This document shows positions 1 through 8,417 of a DNA stretch of 64,000 nucleotides, one piece after another; position 1 is the first letter of the stretch; each line of letters opens with the position of its first letter. Location: the NCBI GenBank assembly GCA_023150275.1, contig JAKLLG010000003.1, forward strand, positions 1 to 64,000, written 5' to 3'. Source of the stretch: Rhodocyclaceae bacterium. GTDB lineage: Bacteria > Pseudomonadota > Gammaproteobacteria > Burkholderiales > Rhodocyclaceae. Position numbers and translations under genes: made by a program. Under the pieces are notes generated by a model that searched no databases, was not told the DNA's origin, and worked only from the letters and a program-made list of their open reading frames with translations.

Positions 1-174
<174 letters not shown>

Positions 175-260
175 GGCGGGAGTGTCAGATATTTCCTTGA
201 CCCTGCCCCGGGTTTGATCAAGACTCGCACGATTGAAGCCTGTCGGGGAGGGCAGGAAAC

Positions 261-1166
261 ATGGTGCTGAAAGCATTTCTCGCCAGACGGGGCAGTCCGG
301 AAAATTCGGCGGAGGCCGTCGTTCGGCGCAACGTCGATCCGGAGCGGCTGAAGACCCTGGTCGAATTCTTCCAGATCGGCCGCAAGCTGCGCTACATCCC
401 TGAATTCAAGAAGGACATCGTCTTCGACACGCTGATGGTCGGCTATGCCGTCAATGGCGAGTTCCTCTACTCCAGCGAGGCGGTCGAGCGCGATCCGAAC
501 GGCTACGTCACCGCGTTTCGCGTCGGCGAGGATGGCGCCCGCATCCGCATTGCAGACGTCCAGCTGTTTCAGCTGCTGGTGCCGGATACGTCCGAACTCG
601 AACGACAACTCGATTACTTCCGGCGCGCTGAGCTCGGGCGTGGCAAGCAGTTCAACAAGGGCAACTACATCTCGCTGATTTCGAATGCCGGCGCGCGCGG
701 TCTGTCGACACTGGATACCGAGGTTGCCAAGCAAGTCGTGCTCGTCAATGGCCCCTATGCGCATACCAAGATGGTGCTGTTGACCCCGGAACTGAATACC
801 CTGACCGTCAGCGATCAACGCAAGAAAGCGCGCGCCAAGACCTGTGCTCCCGTCGTCTTGTGCCTGCCGGGCGGTGGTCTGTCGGGGCCGTGCGTCATCG
901 CCGACATGTCCGATGACTCTGTCCGTGTCCGCGTCCGCGATCGCGAAACGCCGCTGCCGCCGATGGCTGCCGGCGCCGAGATCACGCTCGATATCGACCT
1001 TGGCGATGCCGGCCGTCGCTATCTGCTGAAAGGGCGTGTGCTGCGCCGCGCCTCCGACGCCTGCGTCATCCACCTTGAAGGGATGCTAGAGTCCGGACGC
1101 CTCCGCAATTTCGGCCCGCTCGACCTCCTTGAGCTGAAAGCAGGGCTGATCAACTACGGGAGTTGA
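261..1166 (+). CDS. PilZ-domain-like protein
   Basis: The product has 301 residues, and its ATG is preceded by a purine-rich GGGGAGGGCAGG site. The C-terminal third (about 190-290) starts with a basic stretch (DQRKKARAK) and continues as alternating beta strands with a VRVRVRDRETPLP segment, as in PilZ domains that bind cyclic di-GMP. The canonical RxxxR and D/NxSxxG motifs are only loosely recognisable. The N-terminal 180 residues match nothing I can name, although their length and position recall YcgR-like two-domain regulators. There is no signal peptide or membrane helix, so it is probably cytosolic. The PilZ assignment is tentative and its c-di-GMP binding is untested. Confidence 0.5.
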   Translation: MVLKAFLARRGSPENSAEAVVRRNVDPERLKTLVEFFQIGRKLRYIPEFKKDIVFDTLMVGYAVNGEFLYSSEAVERDPNGYVTAFRVGEDGARIRIADVQLFQLLVPDTSELERQLDYFRRAELGRGKQFNKGNYISLISNAGARGLSTLDTEVAKQVVLVNGPYAHTKMVLLTPELNTLTVSDQRKKARAKTCAPVVLCLPGGGLSGPCVIADMSDDSVRVRVRDRETPLPPMAAGAEITLDIDLGDAGRRYLLKGRVLRRASDACVIHLEGMLESGRLRNFGPLDLLELKAGLINYGS

Positions 1167-1246
1167 GTCCGCCTGAACGGACTGGGGAAAGGTAGGGTGG
1201 TTCTACCCTCTCCCGTGACCCTTGCCTCTCCCCGAGTTCTTGCACA

Positions 1247-1822
1247 TTAACGTCTGGGCTGGCCAAGGGTGTCGATATCCGCGCCGAGTTCGCGGTAGAT
1301 GTTGCCCAAGGCCTTCTCCATCGCCATTGCAAACGACGAATAAGAATCGTCGGTCGCCGCCACCTCGGCGCGATAGCGCTTCTCGCTGACGGCGCCCCGC
1401 GCGTCGGCGATCGTGACCGCCAGCCCGGCCAGCGCGCGACTGTTCCGGCCATCCAACACGCGCTCGAAATGCGTGACGCGCGCATTGAGCGAGAACGATG
1501 CGTCGCCTGTCGGTACACTGCCGAAGCCGGTGCGCAGATGTTCCTGCACCGTCTGCGCCGGTGGATAGAGCCACAGATGATAGTGGTACTGACGTAGCTG
1601 CCGGGGATCGTCCTCGCGCACGAAAACGATCGCCCGCTCCGCATAGAGACTGTCTGCCCGCACGCTGCGCACCGTGACCGCTTGCGTCGGGCGCTGCAAT
1701 TCTGCCTGCAGCCGATAGAAACGGTCGCTCGGCGCCGGGGGCGCGCTGCCGCAGGCAGTGAGCAGCGCGGCAAGAAAGGCGATTGCCGGCAGGATTGCCC
1801 GCGTGCGCAATGACTTGATCAT
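1247..1822 (-). CDS. ABC transporter auxiliary lipoprotein, PqiC/LetC-like
   Basis: A 191-residue lipoprotein: the N-terminus is basic and hydrophobic and ends in the lipobox LTAC with Cys24 as the acylated residue. The mature part fits the family of ABC-type transport auxiliary lipoproteins (the PqiC group) that sit in the outer membrane and work with MCE-domain transporters. Its start overlaps the stop of the MlaD-like gene by 4 bp (ATGA), so it is the last cistron of the Mla-type operon. The lipoprotein probably receives or docks the MCE protein at the outer membrane. The family call rests on length, lipobox and context; the exact subfamily is uncertain. Confidence 0.78.
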   Translation of the reverse strand: MIKSLRTRAILPAIAFLAALLTACGSAPPAPSDRFYRLQAELQRPTQAVTVRSVRADSLYAERAIVFVREDDPRQLRQYHYHLWLYPPAQTVQEHLRTGFGSVPTGDASFSLNARVTHFERVLDGRNSRALAGLAVTIADARGAVSEKRYRAEVAATDDSYSSFAMAMEKALGNIYRELGADIDTLGQPRR

Positions 1823-2733
1823 TTCTCGTCTCCCGAGGCTTCCGCCGGTGGTCGGCTCGATATCAGGCTGGAGGGGTTCTCGCGGATCTGCCGGCTGAAC
1901 TCGTTCAGATGGCGGCCAGCCGATTCGAGCTGGTAAAGCACGCTGTCCGCGCGTCGCAGCGAGCTTTCGAGTTCGCGCCCGGTGCCGCTGACGACGCCGC
2001 GCGAATCGCGGACCAGTTCGTTCACTTCCTTCGTCACCGAGTGCAGTTCGCGGGAGAGCTTGAGCGCACTCGCCGACGCCTCGTCGGCGTTGCCGAGCAG
2101 CGACTGCCAGCGTTTCTGGTTTTCCTCATTGAACAGCGTTTCGACACGGCCGGCCGTCGCGTTGAGCCGCGCCATCGTCGCCCGCAGATCCTCGAGCGCC
2201 GGCGGCAGGTTCTTTTCCATGCTGCCGCCCAGCGAATCGACGCGCTTGCCGATCTGCGCCAGCATCGGCCGGATCGTCGTCTCCGTCAGCTCGCTCAATT
2301 GCCCGGCGAGTTGCGCCACCGATTCCATCAGGTTGCCGCCACTGACCCCCTTGATTTCACCGCCGACGGCAAGCGCGGTCGGGCTGGCGCCTTCCCTGAT
2401 CTCGACCAACGGCGCCGAAAGCAGTCCCGGTGCGGCGATCATTGCGCGGCTGTCTTCCGGTATCCGCACGCTTTTCCGCATGTTGAGCGCGACGCGGTAG
2501 CGCGTGCGGCCGTCGCTGAGCACAGGCTCGATGCCAGCGACGTTGCCGACGTCAAAGCCTTCATAGGTGACCACGGAGCCGACCTTGATGCCAGCGACGT
2601 TGGCAAAGTGCGTGACGTAGGCGTCGCCCTTGCCGCTCTGCCCGGTGACGCGGTACAGCCCGTAAAGGAGCGCAGCCGCCATCGCCAGCACAAAGCAGCC
2701 GACGGCCAGGTAGTTGATGTTGTCGCGTTTCAC
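1819..2733 (-). CDS. MlaD-type MCE-domain substrate-binding protein
   Basis: 304 residues: a short basic N-terminus, one membrane helix at about 9-28, then a periplasmic MCE domain (about 38-115) with the typical pattern of VGSVVTYEGFDVGNV and a later strand containing LLSAPLVEI. Residues 130-290 are largely helical with heptad-like spacing, longer than E. coli MlaD (183 residues) and more like the needle-forming MCE proteins. It should be anchored in the inner membrane with the MCE ring in the periplasm, carrying phospholipids for the MlaE/MlaF engine. The gene starts 2 bp after the ATPase gene ends and overlaps the lipoprotein gene, so translation is probably coupled. Confidence 0.88.
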   Translation of the reverse strand: MKRDNINYLAVGCFVLAMAAALLYGLYRVTGQSGKGDAYVTHFANVAGIKVGSVVTYEGFDVGNVAGIEPVLSDGRTRYRVALNMRKSVRIPEDSRAMIAAPGLLSAPLVEIREGASPTALAVGGEIKGVSGGNLMESVAQLAGQLSELTETTIRPMLAQIGKRVDSLGGSMEKNLPPALEDLRATMARLNATAGRVETLFNEENQKRWQSLLGNADEASASALKLSRELHSVTKEVNELVRDSRGVVSGTGRELESSLRRADSVLYQLESAGRHLNEFSRQIRENPSSLISSRPPAEASGDEK

Positions 2734-2735
2734 AG

Positions 2736-3530
2736 TCAGTTGATCTCCCGGGTGAGGCGTTCCATGTACGCGTCGGCATCAACGCTGTCGTCGCGTGGTG
2801 TGCGGTCGAGCAGGGCGCGAATGCGCGGATGCTCGCTCGCGCGCACGGCAGCGGTCCTGTCGCTCATCAGGATGCGTCCGTGGTCGAGAACGGTGATGCG
2901 ATCCGCGATCTTGAAGGCGCTTTCCAGTTCGTGCGTGACGACGACGATGCTCATGTTCATTGCATCGCGCAGCGTCAGGATCAATTCGTCGAGTTCGGCC
3001 GAAGCAACGGGGTCGAGCCCTGCCGACGGCTCGTCGAAGAAGAGCAGTTTCGGGTCCATGACGATGGCGCGCGCCAGCGCCGCGCGCTTGATCATGCCGC
3101 CGGACAGTTCGGAGGGCATCAGATCCTCGAAACCGGCGAGATTGACGACCTCCAGTTTCATGCGGCTCATGATGCGGATCGTGTTGTCATCGAGCCGGGT
3201 ATGTTCGCGTAGCGGCAGTTCGACGTTCTCGCCGACCGTCATCGAGTTGAACAGCGCACCGCCCTGGAAGGCGACGCCCATGTTCTTCCTCAGGTCGAAC
3301 ATCTCGTCGGCGTTCATCTTCGTGATGTCCTTGCCGAGCAGCTTGATGCTGCCGGAAGTCGGGCGATGCAGCCCGAGCAGGTGGCGCAACAGCGTGCTCT
3401 TCCCCGAGCCGCTACCGCCCATGATGACCATGATCTCACCCTGGCACGCACTGAAGTTTACGTGGTCGAGGATCAGCCGCGTGCCGTAGTGGGTGACGAG
3501 GTCGGTGACTTCGATGGCGAGCTGGCTCAC
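2736..3530 (-). CDS. MlaF-type ABC transporter ATP-binding protein
   Basis: 264 residues with a complete ABC ATPase: Walker A GGSGSGKST at 38-46, signature SELSGGMIKRAALARA, Walker B LLFFDEPSAGLDP and the switch histidine in VVVTHEL. Like MlaF it has a C-terminal extension after the H-loop. It powers lipid transport through the adjacent MlaE-type permease. The gene lies 7 bp after the permease gene and 2 bp before the MCE gene, the conserved mlaE-F-D order. Distinguishing Mla-type from amino-acid importers rests on the LSGGM signature and on neighbours, both of which agree. Confidence 0.92.
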   Translation of the reverse strand: MSQLAIEVTDLVTHYGTRLILDHVNFSACQGEIMVIMGGSGSGKSTLLRHLLGLHRPTSGSIKLLGKDITKMNADEMFDLRKNMGVAFQGGALFNSMTVGENVELPLREHTRLDDNTIRIMSRMKLEVVNLAGFEDLMPSELSGGMIKRAALARAIVMDPKLLFFDEPSAGLDPVASAELDELILTLRDAMNMSIVVVTHELESAFKIADRITVLDHGRILMSDRTAAVRASEHPRIRALLDRTPRDDSVDADAYMERLTREIN

Positions 3531-3537
3531 GGGGGCC

Positions 3538-4380
3538 TCAGCGACTCGTCAGGAAGGTGAACACCATGTCGGCGAGGATGATGCCGATGCTGCCGAGCAC
3601 CACGGCGCGGGTCGTCGCACGGCCGACGCCTTCCGCACCGGCGGTGACGCCGAAGCCGTTACCGGCACCGATCAGCGTGATGACGACGGCGAAGATCAGG
3701 CTCTTCCAGACACCTTGCAGCACATCCGCCGCAACCAGCGATTCGAAGGTGCGCGCGAAAAAGATGTTCATCGGCAGCGAGAGTTCACCGGCGCAGTAGA
3801 GGGCGCCGCCGAGCAGCGCGAGCAGGTCGGACATCACGGTCAGCGTCGGCAGCATGAGCAGCATCGCGGCGAGAATCGGCGAGACGAGATAGCGCACCGG
3901 GTTGATGCCGATCACGCGCAAAGCGTCGACTTCCTGCGAGATCGTCATCGTGCCGATGCGCGCTGCGATCGCCGATCCTGAACGACCGGCAACGAAGATG
4001 CCGGTGATCAGCGGTGCGAACTCGCGTGTCACCGAGAGCGCGATGCCGAGCACCACCTGGTCCTCGGCGCCGAAGGTACGCAGCGTGTGAATGCCCTGGA
4101 TCGCCAGCATCATGCCGGTGGCGAAGGAGGCCAGCCCAACGATCGGAATCGCGGCGACGCCAACGCCCATCGCTTCCTTGAAAATCGCAGCCATGCGCAC
4201 CGGCTGGCGGCGACGGAAGCCGATCAGCAGCCAGTAGAAGGATTCGCACAGCAGCGCGGCAAGGTAGCCCAGCTCGCGCACGGCCTGCACCGAACGCTCG
4301 CCGACGTCGCCGACAAAGGCGACGAGACCGTTGGCGCCGGATCTAGTCGCCACGCGCCAGCCGCTCCGCCACCGATGCAT
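3538..4380 (-). CDS. MlaE-type ABC transporter permease
   Basis: 280 residues with five or six hydrophobic segments and MlaE family landmarks: the GMMLAIQGIHTLRTFGA segment, the AGRSGSAIAARIGTM loop, and a QEVDALRVIGINP coupling-helix region. It is an integral inner-membrane subunit that extracts or inserts phospholipids with the MlaF ATPase. The chosen ATG overlaps the STAS gene by 38 bp; a GTG at 4353 is an alternative with less overlap. The protein is about 20 residues longer than E. coli MlaE, all at the N-terminus, which would fit the later start. Overlap with the STAS gene suggests fixed stoichiometry or coupled translation. Confidence 0.9.
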   Translation of the reverse strand: MHRWRSGWRVATRSGANGLVAFVGDVGERSVQAVRELGYLAALLCESFYWLLIGFRRRQPVRMAAIFKEAMGVGVAAIPIVGLASFATGMMLAIQGIHTLRTFGAEDQVVLGIALSVTREFAPLITGIFVAGRSGSAIAARIGTMTISQEVDALRVIGINPVRYLVSPILAAMLLMLPTLTVMSDLLALLGGALYCAGELSLPMNIFFARTFESLVAADVLQGVWKSLIFAVVITLIGAGNGFGVTAGAEGVGRATTRAVVLGSIGIILADMVFTFLTSR

Positions 4381-4675
4381 GGATCGGGAAAACCTTGTCG
4401 AGGCGCGCCAGCTTGAGCACGTTCAGCGCAGCCGTCGCCGGGGCCGCCAGCCCGAACTCGGTCCCCTGCTTGCGCGCCGTCTGGTAGCCCTCGACGAGGC
4501 TCGCGACACCCGAGCTGTCCATGTAGCTGACCGCAGAGAGGTCGATGAGCAGTGGCGTGCCGCGCTTCAGTTCGTCGAGAATCGCCTGCCGCGCCTGCGG
4601 CGATGAGTGCAGGTCGACATCGCCGGCGAGGCGGATCACGCGGAAAGGCGAGGCTTCGGAAACATCGATGTTCAT
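4343..4675 (-). CDS. STAS-domain protein (RsbV/MlaB-like)
   Basis: 110 residues, a single STAS domain. The motif VSYMDSSGVASL carries Ser54 in the place of the phosphorylated serine of anti-anti-sigma factors such as RsbV and SpoIIAA. The start at 4675 is preferred because it makes an ATGA overlap with the upstream kinase gene; an in-frame codon at 4735 would give a 20-residue extension unlike the family. Its position directly before, and overlapping, the MlaE permease is also that of MlaB, the STAS subunit that binds MlaF. It may therefore be both the phospho-target of the neighbouring kinase and a transporter subunit. That dual role is inference. Confidence 0.85.
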   Translation of the reverse strand: MNIDVSEASPFRVIRLAGDVDLHSSPQARQAILDELKRGTPLLIDLSAVSYMDSSGVASLVEGYQTARKQGTEFGLAAPATAALNVLKLARLDKVFPIHASVAERLARGD

Positions 4676-5106
4676 GCGTGTCGTTCCATGGGTGAGCCCG
4701 TTAGCCGGCGGGCGAGGCGCAGGCGATTCCGCCACTGCGGCGACGGCGGCAGGTATGCCATTGTATCGGTGAGTTCGCGGATGAAGTGAACGCCGAGTCC
4801 ACCGGGGCGAATCTCGTCGAGCGGGCGGGGTTGCAGATCCTCGATGCGGGATGCCCGGCCATCGTCGCAGATCAGCGTCACCAGTTCGTCCCCGTCGCGC
4901 CAGAGCTCGATGCGGAGTGACTCGCCATCGGCAAAGCCGTAGGCGTGCTGGATCACGTTCATGCAGGCTTCGTTTACCGCGAGCACCCAGCCACTGGTGA
5001 TCTCCTCATTGCAGCCGGCGGCAACGGCAGCATCATGCACGGCGGCGCGAACGTCCACCAAGGCCGAGGTGTTGGCAGGGAAATCGCGGGCCAGCAGCGG
5101 CGACAT
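4672..5106 (-). CDS. RsbW-like serine kinase / anti-sigma factor (HATPase_c)
   Basis: 144 residues with a GHKL (HATPase_c) fold: N-box NEACMNVIQHAY at about 45-56, a G1-type segment CDDGRAS and a G2-type segment GGLGVHFIRELTD. This is the layout of RsbW/SpoIIAB, cytosolic kinases that phosphorylate a STAS partner and sequester a regulatory target. The STAS gene overlaps its 3' end by 4 bp, and the presumed antagonist phosphatase lies 8 bp upstream, so a full partner switch is encoded together. No alternative sigma gene is adjacent, which leaves the output open. Confidence 0.88.
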   Translation of the reverse strand: MSPLLARDFPANTSALVDVRAAVHDAAVAAGCNEEITSGWVLAVNEACMNVIQHAYGFADGESLRIELWRDGDELVTLICDDGRASRIEDLQPRPLDEIRPGGLGVHFIRELTDTMAYLPPSPQWRNRLRLARRLTGSPMERHA

Positions 5107-5114
5107 GGCGGGCG

Positions 5115-6365
5115 CTATCCGACGGCGAGCATCGTCAGGTCGTCATGCAGGCGGCGGCCACCGGTGCTGCCGAGCAGCGTCTCGCTGACGGCAGCGAGTT
5201 GCGCCTCGGCGCCTTCGGCAGCATGGCGATCGAGCAACTGCGTGAGCCCGTCGAGACCGAGCATACCGGACGCGGTCCTGCCTTCGGTGACACCGTCGGT
5301 GAACACAAACAGACGTCCGCCGTCCAGTTGTACACGCTGCTCGACGAAAACGACATCCGGCATGATGCCGAGTGGCGGGCATTCCGCCTCGATCTCGCGA
5401 TAGCTGCCGTCGGCAGCGCGCAGCAGCGGGGGCTGGTGGCCGGCGTTGGCGAAGGCAATCGCTCCGCGCACCGGGTCGAAGACCCCGGCCACCATGGTGA
5501 CGAACATGCCGTGGCTCGCGGTTTCCGCAATCTCGTCATTCAGCCGCACGAGCAGTGTTGCCATGTCCGGCACCACCTTACCGAGGCAGCGGAAGAGGGC
5601 GATCGTCTTCGCCATCAGCATCGCCGCGTTCATGCCCTTGCCGGAAACATCGCCCAATCCCCAGACGATGCGGCCGTCGGCGAGCGCGAAGTAATCGAAG
5701 AAATCGCCGGATACTTCCATCGCCGGATAATTGACGCCGCGCACCGGAAAGCCGGCCGCGGGCGGCGGCGGCAGCAGGTTGCGCTGGATCTCGCGCGCCA
5801 GTTCAAGTTCGCGGCGGATGCGTTCCTGCTCGACCAGCGCCGCTGTCATCTGTGCATTGCTGATCGCCAGCGAAACCATGCCGGCGAGTGCCTGCAACAA
5901 CTGCCGGTCGCCGTCGTCGAAAAGACCGTCGCCGCTCTTCTTGTTGATCACCTCCAGCGCGCCCAGCTTCTTGTGCTTCACGCGCAGCGGGGCGCACAGG
6001 ATGGAACGGGTGCGAAAGCCCGTCAGGTCATCGACGGCGCCGGAAAAGTCGGCGTCGTTTTGCGTGTCGCGCACCATCTGCACCGCGTCGGTCTGCACGG
6101 CGCGGCCGACGATGCCTTGCGCAGCGCCGATCGTCAGCCCATCGATCGAAACGGGGCCGGCGCAGGCGAGGCAGGTCAGGTATTCCCCGCGCTCGTCGAG
6201 CAGGAAGATCGAGACCGCCTCGGTGTCCATGTACGCCATGATCTGTTGCGTCGCGTTGGCGAGCGTCTCGCCCATCTCCGGCGCGCTGGCGAAGTCCTGG
6301 CTGACGCTGGCGAGCAGTGCCAGCAGTTCCGGGCGCCCGGCGAGGTGTTTGTGCGTCTCGCTCAT
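5115..6365 (-). CDS. GAF-SpoIIE (RsbU-like) serine phosphatase
   Basis: 416 residues in two parts. Residues about 20-165 form a GAF sensor domain with a FRTRSILCAPLRVKHKKLGA core. Residues about 190-416 form a PP2C-type SpoIIE phosphatase with metal-binding and structural motifs GDFFDYF, GDVSGKGMNAAM, ANAGHQPPLL and FTDGVTEGR. A short coiled linker (ELELAREIQRNLLPP) joins them, as in RsbU-type proteins. It should dephosphorylate the downstream STAS protein in response to a small ligand or redox cue bound by the GAF domain. Its start overlaps the folE-like gene by 4 bp. Confidence 0.92.
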   Translation of the reverse strand: MSETHKHLAGRPELLALLASVSQDFASAPEMGETLANATQQIMAYMDTEAVSIFLLDERGEYLTCLACAGPVSIDGLTIGAAQGIVGRAVQTDAVQMVRDTQNDADFSGAVDDLTGFRTRSILCAPLRVKHKKLGALEVINKKSGDGLFDDGDRQLLQALAGMVSLAISNAQMTAALVEQERIRRELELAREIQRNLLPPPPAAGFPVRGVNYPAMEVSGDFFDYFALADGRIVWGLGDVSGKGMNAAMLMAKTIALFRCLGKVVPDMATLLVRLNDEIAETASHGMFVTMVAGVFDPVRGAIAFANAGHQPPLLRAADGSYREIEAECPPLGIMPDVVFVEQRVQLDGGRLFVFTDGVTEGRTASGMLGLDGLTQLLDRHAAEGAEAQLAAVSETLLGSTGGRRLHDDLTMLAVG

Positions 6366-7000
6366 TTCGCGACACCGCCAAGGGCGTGCAGGAACTCGCT
6401 GCGCAGTTGCGCCGAGTCGGCAAAGCTACCGGCGAAGGCCTGCGTCACGACGCGCTCATCGCCACGCCGGTCCTCGCCGAGCAGCAGGCAGAGCTGTTCG
6501 GCCTCGACGATGCATGCGGCTCCTGCCGCCTTGCCGTGACGGACCAGCGCATCGGCGATGTCGCGGGTCATCCATTCCTGATAGGTGAAGCGGTGGCCGA
6601 TCGCATCGACCATGCGCGCGATGCGTCCGAAGCCATGCAGGCGCCCGCCGGGGATGTAGGCGACGTGGGCGACGCCACGGAAGGGTACGAGATGGTGCGG
6701 GCAGACGCCATGCACGGCGATGCCGCGAATGACCACCATGTCGCTGCGTGCGTCGGCAAAGCCTTCGCCAAGCGCGCTTGCCGGGTCGAGGTCGTAGCCG
6801 CCAAGCAGGCGCTTCTGCCACAGCTCGCGCACACGCTGCGCGGTGCGGCCCATGTGTGCCGCATCCGGGGCGATGCCGCAGGCAGCGAGCAGGTCGCCGA
6901 CGGCGCGTTCGAAGGCCGGGGCGTCGAACGCCCTGTCGCGCGGAATGCCTATGCCCGCAGTGCTGCCGCCATTCGCGTGCGAATCGTCGCCGTCGCTCAT
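6362..7000 (-). CDS. GTP cyclohydrolase I family protein with altered active site
   Basis: 212 residues with the FolE fold: VCPHHLVPF (zinc Cys and paired His), VAYIPGG, the QE pair in TYQEWM and a second Cys in EQLCLLL. Canonical enzymes convert GTP to 7,8-dihydroneopterin triphosphate for folate. Here several usual residues differ: the Glu of CEHH is Pro, the His two residues before the second zinc Cys (E. coli His179) is Gln, and the Ser-Lys pair of the GLSK loop is Gly-Arg. It may be a low-activity or repurposed paralogue. A GGAGG site precedes the ATG. It is the first gene of the run that continues into the partner-switch and Mla genes. Confidence 0.75.
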   Translation of the reverse strand: MSDGDDSHANGGSTAGIGIPRDRAFDAPAFERAVGDLLAACGIAPDAAHMGRTAQRVRELWQKRLLGGYDLDPASALGEGFADARSDMVVIRGIAVHGVCPHHLVPFRGVAHVAYIPGGRLHGFGRIARMVDAIGHRFTYQEWMTRDIADALVRHGKAAGAACIVEAEQLCLLLGEDRRGDERVVTQAFAGSFADSAQLRSEFLHALGGVAK

Positions 7001-7134
7001 TGCTAATGCCTCCGTCGTGGAAACCGCAGTCTAGCCCGAAGGCACGGAATTAGGGGAGTCCCTCCAGAACACCGAGGCGGCCAGGGCTACACTTGACAAC
7101 TTTGACCGGCCACACCGGCTACAAGAGGTTGCAT

Positions 7135-7803
7135 ATGTCGCGAGCAGTGCAAGTCCGCTATACCTGCGGCGAGGAAATCGCCAACGGAATCACGCACGGC
7201 ATTGGCGCATTTCTTGCGATCGCCGGACTTGCCGTGATGACCGCGTTCGCAACCCTGCATGGCGACGTTTGGCACATCGTTTCCTGCGCCGTTTTCGGGG
7301 CAACGCTGATCCTGCTTTACACCGCATCGACGCTTTACCACAGCATCCCGCACGAACGTGCCAAGGGCGTCCTGCGCGCACTCGACCATTCCGCCATCTT
7401 CCTGCTCATTGCCGGCACCTATACGCCCTTCACGCTGGTCAGCCTGCGCGGCCCTTGGGGCTGGGGACTCTTCGCCACGATCTGGACCCTGGCGCTGGCC
7501 GGGATCCTGCTGCGCCTTGTCTTGCGCGGGCGCCTGCACGGCCTGATCGTCGGCTTGTACGTGGCCATGGGCTGGGTGATTGTCGTCGCCATCGTTCCGC
7601 TCGCCGAAAACCTGGCCACCGACGGACTGCTGCTGCTTGCCGGAGGAGGTCTTGCCTACATGGTCGGCGTGTTCTTCTACAAATGGCGCAGCCTGCGCTA
7701 CCACCATGCGGTGTGGCACGGTTTCGTGCTGCTCGGCAGTGCCCTGCATTTCTTCTCGGTGCTGTTCTACGTCATCCCCTGGCCGGCCGGCGCGCTCGCT
7801 TGA
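7135..7803 (+). CDS. Hemolysin III / PAQR family membrane protein
   Basis: 222 residues and seven predicted membrane helices. Family landmarks are EEIANGITHGIGA near the N-terminus, TLYHSIPH, DHSAIFLLIAGTYTPF and the final YHHAVWHGFVLLGSALHF; the conserved Ser/Asp/His residues make up the zinc site of the PAQR/Hly-III superfamily. Start chosen at ATG 7135, which has AAGAGG six bases upstream; a TTG at 7093 in the same frame lacks a ribosome site. Physiological role in bacteria is poorly defined. It is divergent from the folE-like operon, with a 134-bp shared intergenic region. Confidence 0.9.
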   Translation: MSRAVQVRYTCGEEIANGITHGIGAFLAIAGLAVMTAFATLHGDVWHIVSCAVFGATLILLYTASTLYHSIPHERAKGVLRALDHSAIFLLIAGTYTPFTLVSLRGPWGWGLFATIWTLALAGILLRLVLRGRLHGLIVGLYVAMGWVIVVAIVPLAENLATDGLLLLAGGGLAYMVGVFFYKWRSLRYHHAVWHGFVLLGSALHFFSVLFYVIPWPAGALA

Positions 7804-7898
7804 GCGAGCTGCCGAAGTTACGCACGACGTCACAATATCCCCGAAGCGGGACTCGTGATACGCTTCGCGCTGCATTTCCTCCACTCGCCAGTTCGTCA

Positions 7899-8348
7899 AT
7901 GAATTCCCCGCTTCCCGAAGATTCCGCAGCAACGCCCCAGGCCCCCTCCGCGCGTGCCGTCCTCAAGCAACTGCAGGAACGTTTTGCCGTCTTCCGCGAT
8001 TGCCAGCCGCTGGCCATCGGCATCGACAAGCAGGTGCTGGCGGCGCAGCCCGACCTCGACCGCAAGGCCCTGCGCACGGCCCTGCGCATGCATGTCGGCT
8101 CGCTGCGTTACATGAAAGTGATGGAAAAGGCGACGCAGCGCTTCGACCTCGAAGGCAAGGCCGTTGCCGAAGTCAGCGAAGAGCACCGGGCGCACGCAAC
8201 GGAAACGCTCAAGGAACGCTTCCGCAAGCAGGCCGAAGAGAAGCGGGCAAAGGCTGCCGCTGAACGCGAGGCGCAGGCGGAGGCACAAGCTGAGGCGCGC
8301 CGCACCGAAAAGCTGCAGCAGCTGGCAGCCAGATTTTCCAAGCGTTGA
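7899..8348 (+). CDS. ProQ/FinO-family RNA chaperone
   Basis: 149 residues. Residues about 15-105 hold a FinO-like RNA-binding domain: VLKQLQERFAVF, QPLAIGIDKQV, LRTALRMHVGSLRYMKVM. Residues 105-149 form a lysine-, glutamate- and alanine-rich charged helix typical of ProQ tails. The family binds structured sRNAs and 3' ends of mRNAs in the cytoplasm. It lies on the plus strand and converges on dsbC, with a perfect 36-bp palindrome in the 69-bp gap. No strong Shine-Dalgarno site is visible, but the ATG is the only family-consistent start. Confidence 0.85.
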   Translation: MNSPLPEDSAATPQAPSARAVLKQLQERFAVFRDCQPLAIGIDKQVLAAQPDLDRKALRTALRMHVGSLRYMKVMEKATQRFDLEGKAVAEVSEEHRAHATETLKERFRKQAEEKRAKAAAEREAQAEAQAEARRTEKLQQLAARFSKR

Positions 8349-8362
8349 ATCGGCTTCGCAGA

Positions 8363-8398
8363 AATGCACTACGGCGCCCGCGGGCGCCGTAGTGCATT
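8363..8398. repeat. Perfect 36-bp palindrome between convergent genes
   Basis: Two 18-bp arms (left arm AATGCACTACGGCGCCCG) are exact reverse complements with no spacer. The element fills the space between the 3' ends of the ProQ-like gene and dsbC. In RNA it would form a very stable hairpin from either strand, but no U-tract follows on either side, so it is not a classical intrinsic terminator. It could stop transcription by stability alone, protect 3' ends, or be a bound DNA site. Confidence 0.85.
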
Positions 8399-8417
8399 GT
8401 GGCCCTTGCTGCCGCGC

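Noticed and set aside
8363..8398. Classical intrinsic terminator
   Set aside because: The stem is very strong, but neither side has a U-tract.
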